DNA of 20,604 bases from Candidatus Omnitrophota bacterium (lineage in GTDB: Bacteria; Omnitrophota; Gorgyraeia; Velamenicoccales; Velamenicoccaceae). Location: assembly GCA_028717105.1 (NCBI GenBank), contig JAQUOM010000018.1, positions 1 through 20,604 on the forward strand, given 5' to 3'. Both the position numbers and the translations under genes were made by a program. The notes under the pieces were generated by a model. That model did not search any database. It saw only the letters and a list, made by a program, of their open reading frames with translations, and was not told the origin of the DNA. This document shows positions 1 through 6,869 of the stretch, piece by piece (within the stretch, counting starts at the first letter, position 1; each line of letters opens with the position of its first letter).

Positions 1-1
1 A

Positions 2-415
2 GGAAGCATATCGATGCCGCTTTACTTATGCCTGGCCGCTGTCTGCACCGTCTCCGGCCACAACTGGACGCTGTTTCTTGGTTTTAAAGGAGGCAAGGGA
101 ATCGCTACAAGCCTGGGCGTCTTGATCGCTTTCTCTTTTTTAATCGAAAATTTTTTCCTCCTTGTCCTTGCCGTAACAGGGTCCTGGCTTGTTATTTTTC
201 TATCAACGGGGTTTGTCTCCCTGGCCTCTGTGATATGCTCGGCTGCGTTACCGTTTCTTGGGCTCACCTTCCATCTCCCGGCCGGCATTCAAGTTTTTCT
301 CTTCATCCTCGGCGCATTCTCTCTCATCCGCCATAAAACCAACATCTCCAGGTTGTTGCAGAAAACAGAATCCCGCTTCAACACAGCGTCTTTCCTCAAG
401 AAAATCTTCAAATAA
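2..415 (+). CDS. plsY: Glycerol-3-phosphate acyltransferase PlsY, C-terminal part (5' end outside window)
   Basis: PlsY is an inner-membrane enzyme that moves an acyl group from acyl-phosphate to glycerol-3-phosphate, the first step of phospholipid synthesis. The frame is open from base 2, so the gene begins before the window; the in-frame ATG at 14 is internal. The segment GHNWTLFLGFKGGKGIATSLG matches the conserved PlsY block around GHxxxxFxxFKGGKGVAT, where the glycine- and lysine-rich loop binds phosphate. Three hydrophobic stretches follow, as expected for the last membrane helices. The tail ISRLLQKTESRF resembles the usual PlsY ending (R-L-x-GxE-x-K). About 137 residues are present of a family length near 200. 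The family call is firm; the missing N-terminus cannot be judged. Confidence 0.93.
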   Translation, partial: GSISMPLYLCLAAVCTVSGHNWTLFLGFKGGKGIATSLGVLIAFSFLIENFFLLVLAVTGSWLVIFLSTGFVSLASVICSAALPFLGLTFHLPAGIQVFLFILGAFSLIRHKTNISRLLQKTESRFNTASFLKKIFK

Positions 416-716
416 CCTCCGCTTTTTAAACAAATCGAGCGTCCTGGTTTGTTTTAGTGGACGCGAAAACTCCCTTTTTCGCCGACGCATTTTATTGCCG
501 GCAGCACGGGGGGTCCCGCACGAGAAAGCGCTTTCCTAAAACGATCCTCGATATATTGTTTCCGCGACTTTCCTGTGTCATATTTTTAATGCAAGATACT
601 GTAGGCAGTTACGATGCCCAGCTTCAAAGGATGCGCCGGGTTGCCGTAAGCAAAAAGTGCAAAAAAGAAAGGCAGCTCGGCCATTGTTTTATACGGGCTC
701 TAACAACGGGGATGCC
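416..716. other. 301-base intergenic stretch without a convincing gene
   Basis: I see no supported gene here. Open frames that cross the stretch have no Shine-Dalgarno site and give basic, low-complexity translations. The stretch contains a perfect 12-base palindrome, GAAAGCGCTTTC at 524-535, and a shorter one, TGCCGGCA at 496-503. Neither is followed by a T-run, so they are not clear terminators. No good -35/-10 pair was found; TTGTTT (556-561) with TATTTT (581-586) has a 19-base gap and is weak. Confidence 0.5.
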
Positions 717-1052
717 ATGAGAGACATGGTTTTTAAAAACCTCACCAGCATGGACAAGAGAAAAAGGGTCCTTTGGGCTTCGGAGACCTTCAATGAAGAC
801 GGTATTCTCACGAAGATCCATAAATACCTCATTTACATCATTAAAGAGGTGCCTGTCCAGGAGGATTATCAAAACGAGAAACCCGATGTCTTCGTCCTCA
901 AATGCCGGGATACCCGCGAGAAAACGGAAAAGTTCCATATCCGGATGAAAGGGGGCATTTATTGCCTGGCCAAAGGCAAATGCTTCTTTGTCTCCTTTTG
1001 TCATACGTTAAAAATCGACCTTTGCCGTGCGCCTGAAGAAGCGCGCCCCTGA
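717..1052 (+). CDS. Conserved-looking hypothetical protein, 111 aa
   Basis: I do not recognise a named family. The frame is open from 657, but I chose ATG 717 because a GGGG run lies just upstream and the protein then begins MRDMVFKNLTSMDKRKRVL. The product is a soluble, mixed-charge protein with no signal peptide or membrane segment. It has a strand-rich pattern (HKYLIYIIKEV, KPDVFVLKC, KFHIRMKGGIYCLAKGKCFFV) and three cysteines in its second half, not spaced as a clear metal site. The pattern suggests a small beta-rich domain. It stands alone between plsY and the zinc-ribbon gene. Coding is supported by its amino-acid balance and the lack of a better competing frame, not by a family match. 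Confidence 0.55.
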   Translation: MRDMVFKNLTSMDKRKRVLWASETFNEDGILTKIHKYLIYIIKEVPVQEDYQNEKPDVFVLKCRDTREKTEKFHIRMKGGIYCLAKGKCFFVSFCHTLKIDLCRAPEEARP

Positions 1053-1111
1053 CCGCTTCTTGAACTCAAAATCCCTTTCGGTCCCCGCCGTAAATCATCG
1101 ATAGAATAACT

Positions 1112-1152
1112 AACGCCGAGCGTTTGACGCCGCCAAAGACCGCGGCGCGGTC
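1112..1152 (+). other. Two short GC-rich hairpins between genes
   Basis: AACGC (1112-1116) pairs with GCGTT (1120-1124) around the loop CGA. GACCGC (1138-1143) pairs with GCGGTC (1147-1152) around GGC. Neither has a following T-run, so they are poor intrinsic terminators. They may still stabilise the 3' end of the upstream transcript. Confidence 0.35.
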
Positions 1153-1167
1153 AATTCCTAAACACTC

Positions 1168-1196
1168 TTTCCTCAAAAAGCCGTTTATGATACAAT
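1168..1196 (+). promoter_or_regulatory. Possible promoter for the zinc-ribbon gene
   Basis: TACAAT at 1191-1196 fits a -10 box (TATGAT at 1186-1191 is an overlapping alternative). The -35 position is poor (TTTCCT, 1168-1173). A start about 7 bases after the -10 box would fall at or next to the ATG at 1203, which has no Shine-Dalgarno site. That would imply a leaderless message. Confidence 0.35.
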
Positions 1197-1202
1197 CCGT
1201 TT

Positions 1203-1394
1203 ATGCCTGCAACATGTCCCCATTGCGGTAAACCGGCCCAGGATGATGACGCGCTCCTGTGTCTCTACTGCGGGGAATCCCTCCGAAGGGAAACGGGATT
1301 CCTGGGACACCTGAAATACGGAACGTGGAAATTCCTGGCCCTGCTTGTTCTTGCTCTCACCATCGCCAGCTTTATCTTTCTGAACATTTTCTAA
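1203..1394 (+). CDS. Small zinc-ribbon protein with a C-terminal membrane helix, 63 aa
   Basis: The N-terminus carries two CxxC knuckles, CPHC at residues 5-8 and CLYC at 20-23, which together form a zinc-ribbon fold. After a short charged linker, residues 43-62 are a continuous hydrophobic helix ending at the C-terminus, so the protein should be tail-anchored with the zinc ribbon in the cytoplasm. Its function is unknown; such zinc-ribbon/helix proteins are common and usually unassigned. The stop codon lies one base before the nitroreductase ATG, so the two genes are almost certainly co-transcribed. No Shine-Dalgarno site precedes the ATG, although a -10-like box does. Confidence 0.8.
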   Translation: MPATCPHCGKPAQDDDALLCLYCGESLRRETGFLGHLKYGTWKFLALLVLALTIASFIFLNIF

Positions 1395-1395
1395 C

Positions 1396-1938
1396 ATGCT
1401 CATCGACATCATAAAACAGCGCCAAAGCTGTCGTTCATACCGGCCGGAGGGCGTCCCCAGGGAGCTGATTTTTGCGTGCCTGGAAGCCGCGCGATTGAGT
1501 CCGTCCGCATGCAACGCTCAACCATGGCACTTCATCGTCGTTGATGAGCTGCCGCTCAAAAACGATCTCTGCGAAGCTGTTTTTCAAGGGCCGTATGCCA
1601 TGAACCGTTTTGCAAAAGAGGCGCCTGTCGTGATCGCCGTCATCACAGAAGCATCCACGTTCATGGCCCGCATCGGAGGATTTCTCCGCGGCACGCGTTA
1701 CGGCCTGATCGATCTCGGCATTGCCGTGGAGCATTTTGCCCTGCAGGCGACAGAGCTTGGTTTAGCCACCTGCTGGATCGGCTGGTTCCATGAAAACAAA
1801 GTAAAAAAGATCCTGCGGATCCCCGCGCATAAAAAAATCGGCTGCCTCGTCTGCCTTGGATATCCCCGGGAAGAGGCACGCGAGAAAAACAGAAAACAGC
1901 CCGCAGACATCATATCGTTTAACTCTTATCAAAGCTAA
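1396..1938 (+). CDS. Nitroreductase family protein, 180 aa
   Basis: This is a predicted FMN-dependent oxidoreductase that uses NAD(P)H; the substrate is unknown. The N-terminal motif R9-x-S11-x-R13-x-Y15 is the classic FMN-phosphate binding signature, followed by SPSACNAQPWHFIVV (about residues 36-50). The glycine-containing segment LGLATCWIGWF (about 122-132) is the second flavin-contact region. Length is typical for the compact subgroup. BluB, the dimethylbenzimidazole synthase, belongs to the same superfamily and B12 genes lie nearby. This protein is shorter, however, and two unrelated genes plus a promoter separate it from the B12 cluster, so I do not assign it as BluB. It starts 1 base after the zinc-ribbon stop. 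Confidence 0.9.
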   Translation: MLIDIIKQRQSCRSYRPEGVPRELIFACLEAARLSPSACNAQPWHFIVVDELPLKNDLCEAVFQGPYAMNRFAKEAPVVIAVITEASTFMARIGGFLRGTRYGLIDLGIAVEHFALQATELGLATCWIGWFHENKVKKILRIPAHKKIGCLVCLGYPREEAREKNRKQPADIISFNSYQS

Positions 1939-2000
1939 AAACCGGAGTCTACGTCTTAGAAAAAATAAGGAAAACAGCACGTAAAACGAAGGAGGAGAAA

Positions 2001-2405
2001 ATGTCCGCTGCCACGGTAAACAAACAGGTGCTCGTCACGACATCCAATAAAGCCGGTGAATTCGCCGCGATCACAGCAGCTCTCTCGGACGCAAAAGTCA
2101 ATCTTGTCGGGATCTGCGCCTGGTCGGAAGGAGACAAGGCCAATTTTGCCCTTTTGGCGGACAATATTACCGCCGCCAAAAACGCCTTGAAAGCCAAAGG
2201 CTACCAGGTGGCCGAAGAAGACGTCATCACCGTCAAGCTGGAAGACAAGGTCGGAGCCGCTGCCGACATCGCCAAAAAGATCAAGGATGCCGGCATCAAC
2301 CTGGATTATGTTTATGGGACCGTCTGCGGATGCGCGGACACGAAAGCCCTTCTCGTCGTCGGATCAAAAGAAAAAACCAAGATCCTCTCCGTCCTGAATG
2401 CTTAG
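2001..2405 (+). CDS. ACT-domain protein, 134 aa
   Basis: The protein appears to be two ACT-like beta-alpha-beta repeats in tandem (about residues 7-65 and 74-130) with no enzyme domain. ACT domains bind amino acids or other small ligands and usually regulate metabolism. The first repeat shows the ACT start pattern KQVLVTTSNKAGEFAAITAA, with the expected turn before helix 1. The second contains DKVGAAADIAKKIKDAGINL followed by a strand with YGTVCGCADTKALLVV. A strong AAGGAGGAG site precedes ATG 2001, making the start secure. The last 8 bases overlap the pcm start, so the two are probably translated together. Ligand and target are unknown; free-standing ACT proteins of this size are common in uncultured Gram-negative lineages. 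Confidence 0.85.
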   Translation: MSAATVNKQVLVTTSNKAGEFAAITAALSDAKVNLVGICAWSEGDKANFALLADNITAAKNALKAKGYQVAEEDVITVKLEDKVGAAADIAKKIKDAGINLDYVYGTVCGCADTKALLVVGSKEKTKILSVLNA

Positions 2406-3147
2406 AACAACGCTTGTCCTGATTGCGTTTTTTTGCTGGCGGGGTCTGGCCGGGACATCTCTTGCGGCGGAAACGGAACCAGCAGGGCCGCAGGCGAAGC
2501 CGCCCGACGCGTATGCCGCCAAACGGCGGCAAATGGTCTTAACACAGCTTGAAAGCAGGAATATTACGGACCCCGGGGTCCTGGAAGCCATGTCCGAGGT
2601 CCCGCGTCATCTTTTTGTTCCGGCACGGGAGACGGAACACGCCTATGACGATACGGCCCTGCCTATCACATCCGGACAAACGATCTCTCAGCCCTACATC
2701 GTCGGCCTGATGACGCAGTTGGCCGGCGTCTCTTCCGAAGATACGGTCCTCGAGATCGGCACGGGATCCGGATACCAGGCAGCCGTCTTGTGCCGTCTCG
2801 CCCGAAAAGTCTACACGATCGAAATCATCAAGGAGCTCGCGGAAAGCGCCCGCGAGCGCTTGCAACAGATGGCATGTTCGAATGTCGTTGTTCGCCACGG
2901 AGACGGCTATCAGGGATGGCCTGAAGAAGCACCGTTCGACGCCATCATCGTGACAGCAGCGCCCGATAAAGTCCCCGAGGAACTCACGAAACAACTGAAG
3001 GAAGGCGGAAAGATGGTCGTCCCGGTAGGGACGGATTTTCAGGAACTGTTCGTATTGACCAAAAACCAGGACGGCACGCTGACACAGGAGCATATCATTC
3101 CCGTCCGTTTTGTTCCCATGGTGCGCGGAAATAACGAAAACGAATAA
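2398..3147 (+). CDS. pcm: Protein-L-isoaspartate O-methyltransferase with an export signal, 249 aa
   Basis: Pcm methylates the carboxyl group of isoaspartate in aged proteins, using S-adenosylmethionine, so that the residue can revert to aspartate. The SAM-binding motif I, VLEIGTGSGYQAAVL, lies at residues 116-130. The substrate-side motif TSGQTISQPYIVGLM is at 90-104 and PRHLFVP at 69-75; all are hallmarks of the family. The first 24 residues form a typical signal peptide (hydrophobic core, then SLAA), making the protein longer than the usual cytoplasmic form of about 210 residues. This points to a periplasmic or membrane-tethered enzyme. The ATG overlaps the end of the ACT gene by 8 bases. 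Confidence 0.95.
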   Translation: MLRTTLVLIAFFCWRGLAGTSLAAETEPAGPQAKPPDAYAAKRRQMVLTQLESRNITDPGVLEAMSEVPRHLFVPARETEHAYDDTALPITSGQTISQPYIVGLMTQLAGVSSEDTVLEIGTGSGYQAAVLCRLARKVYTIEIIKELAESARERLQQMACSNVVVRHGDGYQGWPEEAPFDAIIVTAAPDKVPEELTKQLKEGGKMVVPVGTDFQELFVLTKNQDGTLTQEHIIPVRFVPMVRGNNENE

Positions 3148-3263
3148 AGCCAAAGGTCGGCAGGCGGCCGGTTTCATAACGTGGCCTTTTTTGTTTTCGG
3201 GATTCGGCCGTGGTCGCCCTCCTTAGACAAGCGGGAGGGGCGGGGTCGACTGATAAATATTGA

Positions 3264-3292
3264 TTGACCTTTTTCTATAATCGCAATACAAT
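3264..3292 (+). promoter_or_regulatory. Sigma70-type promoter of the B12 operon
   Basis: TTGACC at 3264-3269 and TACAAT at 3287-3292 are separated by 17 bases, the ideal sigma70 spacing. Transcription would start near 3299, about 10 bases before the first paired base of the cobalamin riboswitch. A TATAAT at 3276-3281 also exists but has no properly spaced -35 box. Confidence 0.75.
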
Positions 3293-3309
3293 CAAAAAAT
3301 ACATATAAC

Positions 3310-3529
3310 ATACAGGTTATAGGGAAGAGCCGTGACCCCCGCTGTTTCGTTTTGCTTCGCAATCCGAAACAAAACGACGGGGTATTCGGCCGCGGACCCG
3401 CCGCTGTAACCCCGCTCTTTCTTTTTAGAAAGAGAGCGTTCTTTCAGCAAAGTAAGCCACTGACTTGGATATCGTCGGGTTGGGAAGGCAAGCTGAAAGA
3501 GCGGGGAAAGCCAGAAGACCTGCCTGTAT
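3310..3529 (+). ncRNA. Cobalamin (B12) riboswitch, large form, upstream of btuF
   Basis: The B12 box AGCCAGAAGACCTGCC is at 3509-3524. The closing helix P1 is ATACAGG (3310-3316) with CCTGTAT (3523-3529). The conserved core GGGAA is at 3322-3326, and CGCGGACCCGCCGCTGTAA at 3391-3409 matches the core P6/J6 region. AAGCCACTG (3454-3462) and GGGAAGGC (3482-3489) are the usual peripheral domain. P7 can form as CCCCGCT (3410-3416) with AGCGGGG (3500-3506), continued by CTTTCAGC (3441-3448) with GCTGAAAG (3492-3499). Two extra hairpins are inserted: about 47 bases in P5/L5 (3336-3382) and one in P7 (3415-3434). It should turn expression down when cobalamin binds. Confidence 0.93.
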
Positions 3530-3535
3530 GAGCAA

Positions 3536-3573
3536 GCCTTTAGAAGCGTTTGCACGATACGCTTAAAAAAGGC
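3536..3573 (+). other. Hairpin in the expression platform of riboswitch 1
   Basis: GCCTTT (3536-3541) pairs with AAAGGC (3568-3573), enclosing AAGCGT (3544-3549) paired with ACGCTT (3559-3564). It lies between the aptamer and the terminator and probably belongs to the switching region; its role is inferred only from position. Confidence 0.5.
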
Positions 3574-3606
3574 CTCGCGGACGGGCCATAGACCAAGCAA
3601 GGGTGC

Positions 3607-3643
3607 AACCCCGACACAAAACTGTCGGGGTTTTTGTTTTTTT
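3607..3643 (+). terminator. Intrinsic terminator controlled by the cobalamin riboswitch
   Basis: AACCCCGACA (3607-3616) pairs perfectly with TGTCGGGGTT (3623-3632) around a CAAAAC loop. It runs into a T-rich tract (TTTTTGTTTTTTT, 3631-3643). The site lies between the aptamer and the btuF start, so it is the likely off-state structure. GTCGGGTT at 3474-3481, inside the aptamer, could pair with its left arm with one bulge and is a candidate antiterminator. Confidence 0.9.
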
Positions 3644-3669
3644 GCGTTCTTAAAGAGGGGCTGTTTCCC

Positions 3670-4536
3670 ATGACGCGTTATCGGCTAACCATCCTGTTGT
3701 GCTGCTGCGCCCTGTGCGGGGTCGCCAAGGCCCAAGAAGACGCCCTGTTTGAAAAAAAACTGCGGATCATTTCCCTGGCTCCGGCAACAACAGAAATCCT
3801 TTTTGCCCTGGGAGCGGATGATGAAATCGTCGGCGTCAGTCAATTCTGCAATTATCCCGCGGCCGCTTTGACAAAAGAAAAAACAGGAACATTCAGCGCC
3901 CCCGACATTGAAAAGATCATCTTTTTAAAACCGGACGTCATTTTCTGTACGGGGCTTGAACAGGCCGAAACGGTCCATAATCTCCGCCTGCTTGGATTCA
4001 ATGTTTGCGTCAGCGACCCGAAGAATTTTGATGAACTCTTTGCGTCCATAACCCTGATTGCCGAACGCATCCACAAAAATGCCGCCGCCGAGGCGCTCGT
4101 CGCGGACATGAAAAAAAAGATCAGGGCCCTGCGGGCCCGCGCGGCGCAAAAAACTGCCGAAAGAAAACAAAAGGTCTTCATTGAGATATGGCATGACCCT
4201 TTGGTCACGGCGGGCCGGGCTTCCTTCCTTCATGAATTGATCAATCTGGCGGGAGGGGAGAACATCGCCGGAGTCATTCCAGGGGCTTACGGCATGATCA
4301 ACCCGGAACTCGTCATCGCCAAAAATCCCGATTGCATCATCCTGGCCTATATGCAGACCACGGAGCTGCGTGAAACGATCCAAACACGCCTCGGATGGGC
4401 AAAGATCGCCGCCGTGCGCAATAACCGCATTTATGCCGACATCGATCCCGACCTCTTCTTGAGGCCCGGCCCGCGTGCCGTCCTTGCACTGGAAAATATT
4501 CACGAAAGGCTTTATCCCGATGAACCGTCCTCTTAA
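3670..4536 (+). CDS. btuF: Periplasmic vitamin B12 binding protein BtuF
   Basis: BtuF captures cobalamin or other corrinoids in the periplasm and delivers them to the BtuCD transporter. The frame is open from 3634 inside the terminator, but I chose ATG 3670 because AGAGGGG lies 9 bases upstream and a clean signal peptide then starts (MTRYRLTILLCCCALCGVAKA, cut near residue 21). The mature part shows the class III binding-protein pattern: RIISLAPATTEILFALGADDEIVGVSQFC, then the KPDVIF strand, and a C-terminal lobe with LINLAGGENIAG and NPDCIIL. Its 288 residues suit the family. Related proteins bind haem or siderophores, but the riboswitch and the btuCD/cob neighbours make a corrinoid ligand very likely. 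It overlaps btuC by 17 bases. Confidence 0.92.
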   Translation: MTRYRLTILLCCCALCGVAKAQEDALFEKKLRIISLAPATTEILFALGADDEIVGVSQFCNYPAAALTKEKTGTFSAPDIEKIIFLKPDVIFCTGLEQAETVHNLRLLGFNVCVSDPKNFDELFASITLIAERIHKNAAAEALVADMKKKIRALRARAAQKTAERKQKVFIEIWHDPLVTAGRASFLHELINLAGGENIAGVIPGAYGMINPELVIAKNPDCIILAYMQTTELRETIQTRLGWAKIAAVRNNRIYADIDPDLFLRPGPRAVLALENIHERLYPDEPSS

Positions 4537-5491
4537 GATCAAGCTGTGGATCCTTTTGGGCATCTGCTGCGGCATGGCTATCCTCGGCCTGTCCGTTGGT
4601 TCCGTCCCGTTGACGTGGCCGCAGTTATTGTCTTCGGAGTATCGCCTGATCTTTCTGATCCGCCTGTGGCGCGTCATTCTGGCGGCTGTGGCCGGCGGCG
4701 GCCTGGCTGTCGCAGGTATCATCCTCCAGGCCATCCTGAGAAACCCCCTGGCAGAACCATATTTATTAGGTACATCCAGCGGGGCGGGACTGGGCGCCGT
4801 GACAGCGGCCATCCTGGGCTTTAGCTCTGCATTTTTCCCGTTGAGCGCCTTTTTGGGCGCGCTCGCCGCCACCCTTTGCGTATTACAACTCAGCCGCATC
4901 GGCGGACGCGTGCCCGTCCAATCCCTTATCCTTAACGGCGTCATCATCTCCATTGCCCTTTCCGGCATCATTGTCTTTCTTATATCCACTTCTGCCAACG
5001 AAGCCCTCCACGGACTCATGTGGTGGCTATGGGGAAGCTTGCAAGCATTCGATCCGCGCCTGCTGGCCGTCGTGACAATCATCGTGGCCGTTGGGATCGC
5101 CTGCGCCTATGTGTTCGCGCAGGACTTAAATGCCGTCTGCCTGGGCGAAGAAAATGCCGTCCACCTCGGCGTCAACATAGAGACGGTCAAAATCGTCCTT
5201 TTGTTCATCACGGCTGTGATGGCCGCAAGCCTTGTCTCTATCTGCGGGATCATCGGGTTCGTCGGCCTCATCGTGCCCCATGCGGCGAGGTTTTGGATAG
5301 GCCCCAACCACAAGGTCTTGATCCCCGTGACGTGCCTGGCTGCGGCCGCATTTATGATCGGCTGCGATCTTATCTCCCGAAGTATCGTGGCCCCCATGGA
5401 AGTCCCTATCGGCATCGTGACGGCGATCATCGGCGCGCCGATCTTTCTCGTCCTTTTTAAAAAGAAACAAACAACGGGGGCTGGCTCATGA
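4520..5491 (+). CDS. btuC: Vitamin B12 ABC transporter permease BtuC
   Basis: BtuC is the inner-membrane channel half of the BtuCDF importer and works as a dimer. I start it at ATG 4520 (MNRPLKIKLW), with GAAAGG about 10 bases upstream, rather than at the earlier in-frame ATG 4475, which lies deep inside btuF. The 323-residue product is strongly hydrophobic with about ten membrane helices. It carries FecCD-family landmarks: RLWRVILAAVAGGGLAVAG, QAILRNPLAEPYLLGTSSGAGLGA (early third), and the coupling region GIIGFVGLIVPHAARF before the C-terminal helices. The family also transports haem and ferri-siderophores; context decides for B12. Its TGA overlaps the btuD ATG (ATGA), giving tight coupling. 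Confidence 0.93.
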   Translation: MNRPLKIKLWILLGICCGMAILGLSVGSVPLTWPQLLSSEYRLIFLIRLWRVILAAVAGGGLAVAGIILQAILRNPLAEPYLLGTSSGAGLGAVTAAILGFSSAFFPLSAFLGALAATLCVLQLSRIGGRVPVQSLILNGVIISIALSGIIVFLISTSANEALHGLMWWLWGSLQAFDPRLLAVVTIIVAVGIACAYVFAQDLNAVCLGEENAVHLGVNIETVKIVLLFITAVMAASLVSICGIIGFVGLIVPHAARFWIGPNHKVLIPVTCLAAAAFMIGCDLISRSIVAPMEVPIGIVTAIIGAPIFLVLFKKKQTTGAGS

Positions 5492-6297
5492 ATAACCTGA
5501 TCACGGTCCGGAACCTCACGGGAGGATATGGACACACCCCTGTGCTCCGCGGCATCTCTTTTTCTGTCCGAAAAGGAGAGACAATCGGCATTATCGGTCC
5601 GAACGGTTCAGGTAAATCCACACTCCTGCGGTTGATCAGCCGTGCCTTAACTCCCCAGGCGGGAGAAGTGCTCCTGGAAGGTAAAAACATCCGCACCTTC
5701 TCCCTGAAAGAATTCTGTAAAAGAGTTGCTTTCGTCGGCCAGGAAACGCCGACGGAATTTTCATTCTCAAGCCGCGAGATCGTCGCCATGGGCCGCATCC
5801 CATATCTCAGACGCCTTGAATCCGAAACCAAAGACGACAAAGAAGCGATTATGGAAGCCATGCGCCTCACGGATGTCCTGGGACTGGCGCAAAGGGAAAC
5901 CAACACTTTAAGCGCCGGTGAGCGCCAGCGGGTTATCCTGGCGCGGGCCCTGGCCCAAAAAACAAACCTGATCCTGCTGGACGAACCGACTTCCCATCTG
6001 GACATCGGCCACCAGGCCCAGATCCTTGATCTGCTGCGGGGACTCAACCGGCGCAGCCATCTGACGATTGTCATGGTCATCCATGACCTCAATCTTGCCG
6101 GCGAATATTGCGACCGCCTGATCCTTCTTCATGAAGGACGCATTGTCCAAGAGGGCACCCCCGAGGAAATCCTAACCTACCAGAATCTGGAAACGGTTTA
6201 CAAGACGGTCGTTGTCGTAAAGAAAAACCCTATCTCGCAAAAACCTTATATCATCCTCATCCCCCAGGACCAATTATGCCGACAAAACTTATCCTGA
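5488..6297 (+). CDS. btuD: Vitamin B12 ABC transporter ATPase BtuD
   Basis: BtuD is the ATPase that powers corrinoid import through BtuC. All ABC motifs are in place: Walker A GPNGSGKST at residues 37-45, Q-loop Q85, signature LSAGERQ at 141-147, Walker B LILLDEP at 161-167, D-loop SHLD and switch histidine H199. At 269 residues it is of normal length, with a C-terminal extension after about residue 240 (KNPISQKPYIILIPQ), as seen in FepC-type ATPases. The gene begins in an ATGA overlap with btuC and its last 22 bases overlap the phosphatase gene that follows. Confidence 0.94.
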   Translation: MNNLITVRNLTGGYGHTPVLRGISFSVRKGETIGIIGPNGSGKSTLLRLISRALTPQAGEVLLEGKNIRTFSLKEFCKRVAFVGQETPTEFSFSSREIVAMGRIPYLRRLESETKDDKEAIMEAMRLTDVLGLAQRETNTLSAGERQRVILARALAQKTNLILLDEPTSHLDIGHQAQILDLLRGLNRRSHLTIVMVIHDLNLAGEYCDRLILLHEGRIVQEGTPEEILTYQNLETVYKTVVVVKKNPISQKPYIILIPQDQLCRQNLS

Positions 6298-6869
6298 TCC
6301 GCCACGGTGTCACAGCCTGGAACCTCAAAAAGAAATACTGCGGCCGCCAAGATGTCCCTTTGAGCCCGGAAGGACGCAAACAGGCCCGCAAACTCTGCCG
6401 CCGGCTCCGAAAAACCGGTGTCTCGCACGTCTATGCCAGCGACAGAAAACGCGCCATTCAGACCGCGAACATCGTCTTCAAAAATATCGGTATCAAAACC
6501 ATCCCTGCGCTCCGGGAAATCCATTTTGGCGTGTTTGAGGGGAAAACCCATGATGAAATCCTCAGGAAACACGGGCCGCTTTATCAACGATGGCTTAAAA
6601 ATCCTTTAGGGACGCCGATCCCGGGGGGCGAGGACATGAAACGTTTTAAAAAACGGCTTTGGGGAACGATCAAGGCGATCGCGCGCCGCCATGCGGATGG
6701 GACGATAGCCGTCGTCTGCCACGGCGGAGTGATCAGCATGCTCGTGACGCATCTGAAAAAATCTAAAAATTTCTGGAAATACATACCCGGTTCCGCAAGC
6801 ATCAGCACGCTCTCATACAGCAACAACTCGTTTGAAATCATTTCTTTCGACGACAGGGAGCACTTATAA
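6276..6869 (+). CDS. cobC: Histidine phosphatase, probable alpha-ribazole phosphatase CobC
   Basis: The probable role is to remove the phosphate from alpha-ribazole-5'-phosphate (or from adenosylcobalamin-5'-phosphate) in the last steps of nucleotide-loop assembly. The family call rests on LIRHGVTAWN, with the phospho-accepting histidine H10 in the RHG motif, and on the second catalytic histidine H149 in VVCHGG. Between them are YASDRKRAIQTA and LREIHFGVFEGK, the usual phosphoglycerate-mutase-like landmarks. Its length of 197 residues is typical for CobC. Substrate cannot be told from sequence alone because the superfamily is broad; its place between btuD and cobU, with overlaps of 22 and 1 bases, makes CobC the best assignment. 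Confidence 0.85.
   Translation: MPTKLILIRHGVTAWNLKKKYCGRQDVPLSPEGRKQARKLCRRLRKTGVSHVYASDRKRAIQTANIVFKNIGIKTIPALREIHFGVFEGKTHDEILRKHGPLYQRWLKNPLGTPIPGGEDMKRFKKRLWGTIKAIARRHADGTIAVVCHGGVISMLVTHLKKSKNFWKYIPGSASISTLSYSNNSFEIISFDDREHL

Noticed and set aside
457..720. Small plus-strand frame upstream of the hypothetical gene
   Set aside because: No ribosome site, unlikely amino-acid composition and no recognisable motif.
1396..1938. Nitroreductase near B12 genes as BluB (DMB synthase)
   Set aside because: It lacks the extra length of BluB, belongs to a different transcription unit and is separated from the cluster by two unrelated genes and a promoter; generic nitroreductase motifs are not enough.
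3180..3245. Terminator after pcm (GGCC repeats with TTTTTT; CCCTCC/GGGAGGGG)
   Set aside because: The stems are short or mismatched, and the T-run is not correctly placed after a stable stem.
3276..3281. TATAAT as the -10 box of the B12 operon
   Set aside because: TTGACC lies only 6 bases upstream, too close. TACAAT at 3287-3292 has the correct 17-base spacing.
3925..5082. Long minus-strand open frame (385 codons) opposite btuF/btuC
   Set aside because: It runs antisense to two well-supported genes, has a composition typical of a shadow frame and no recognisable domain.
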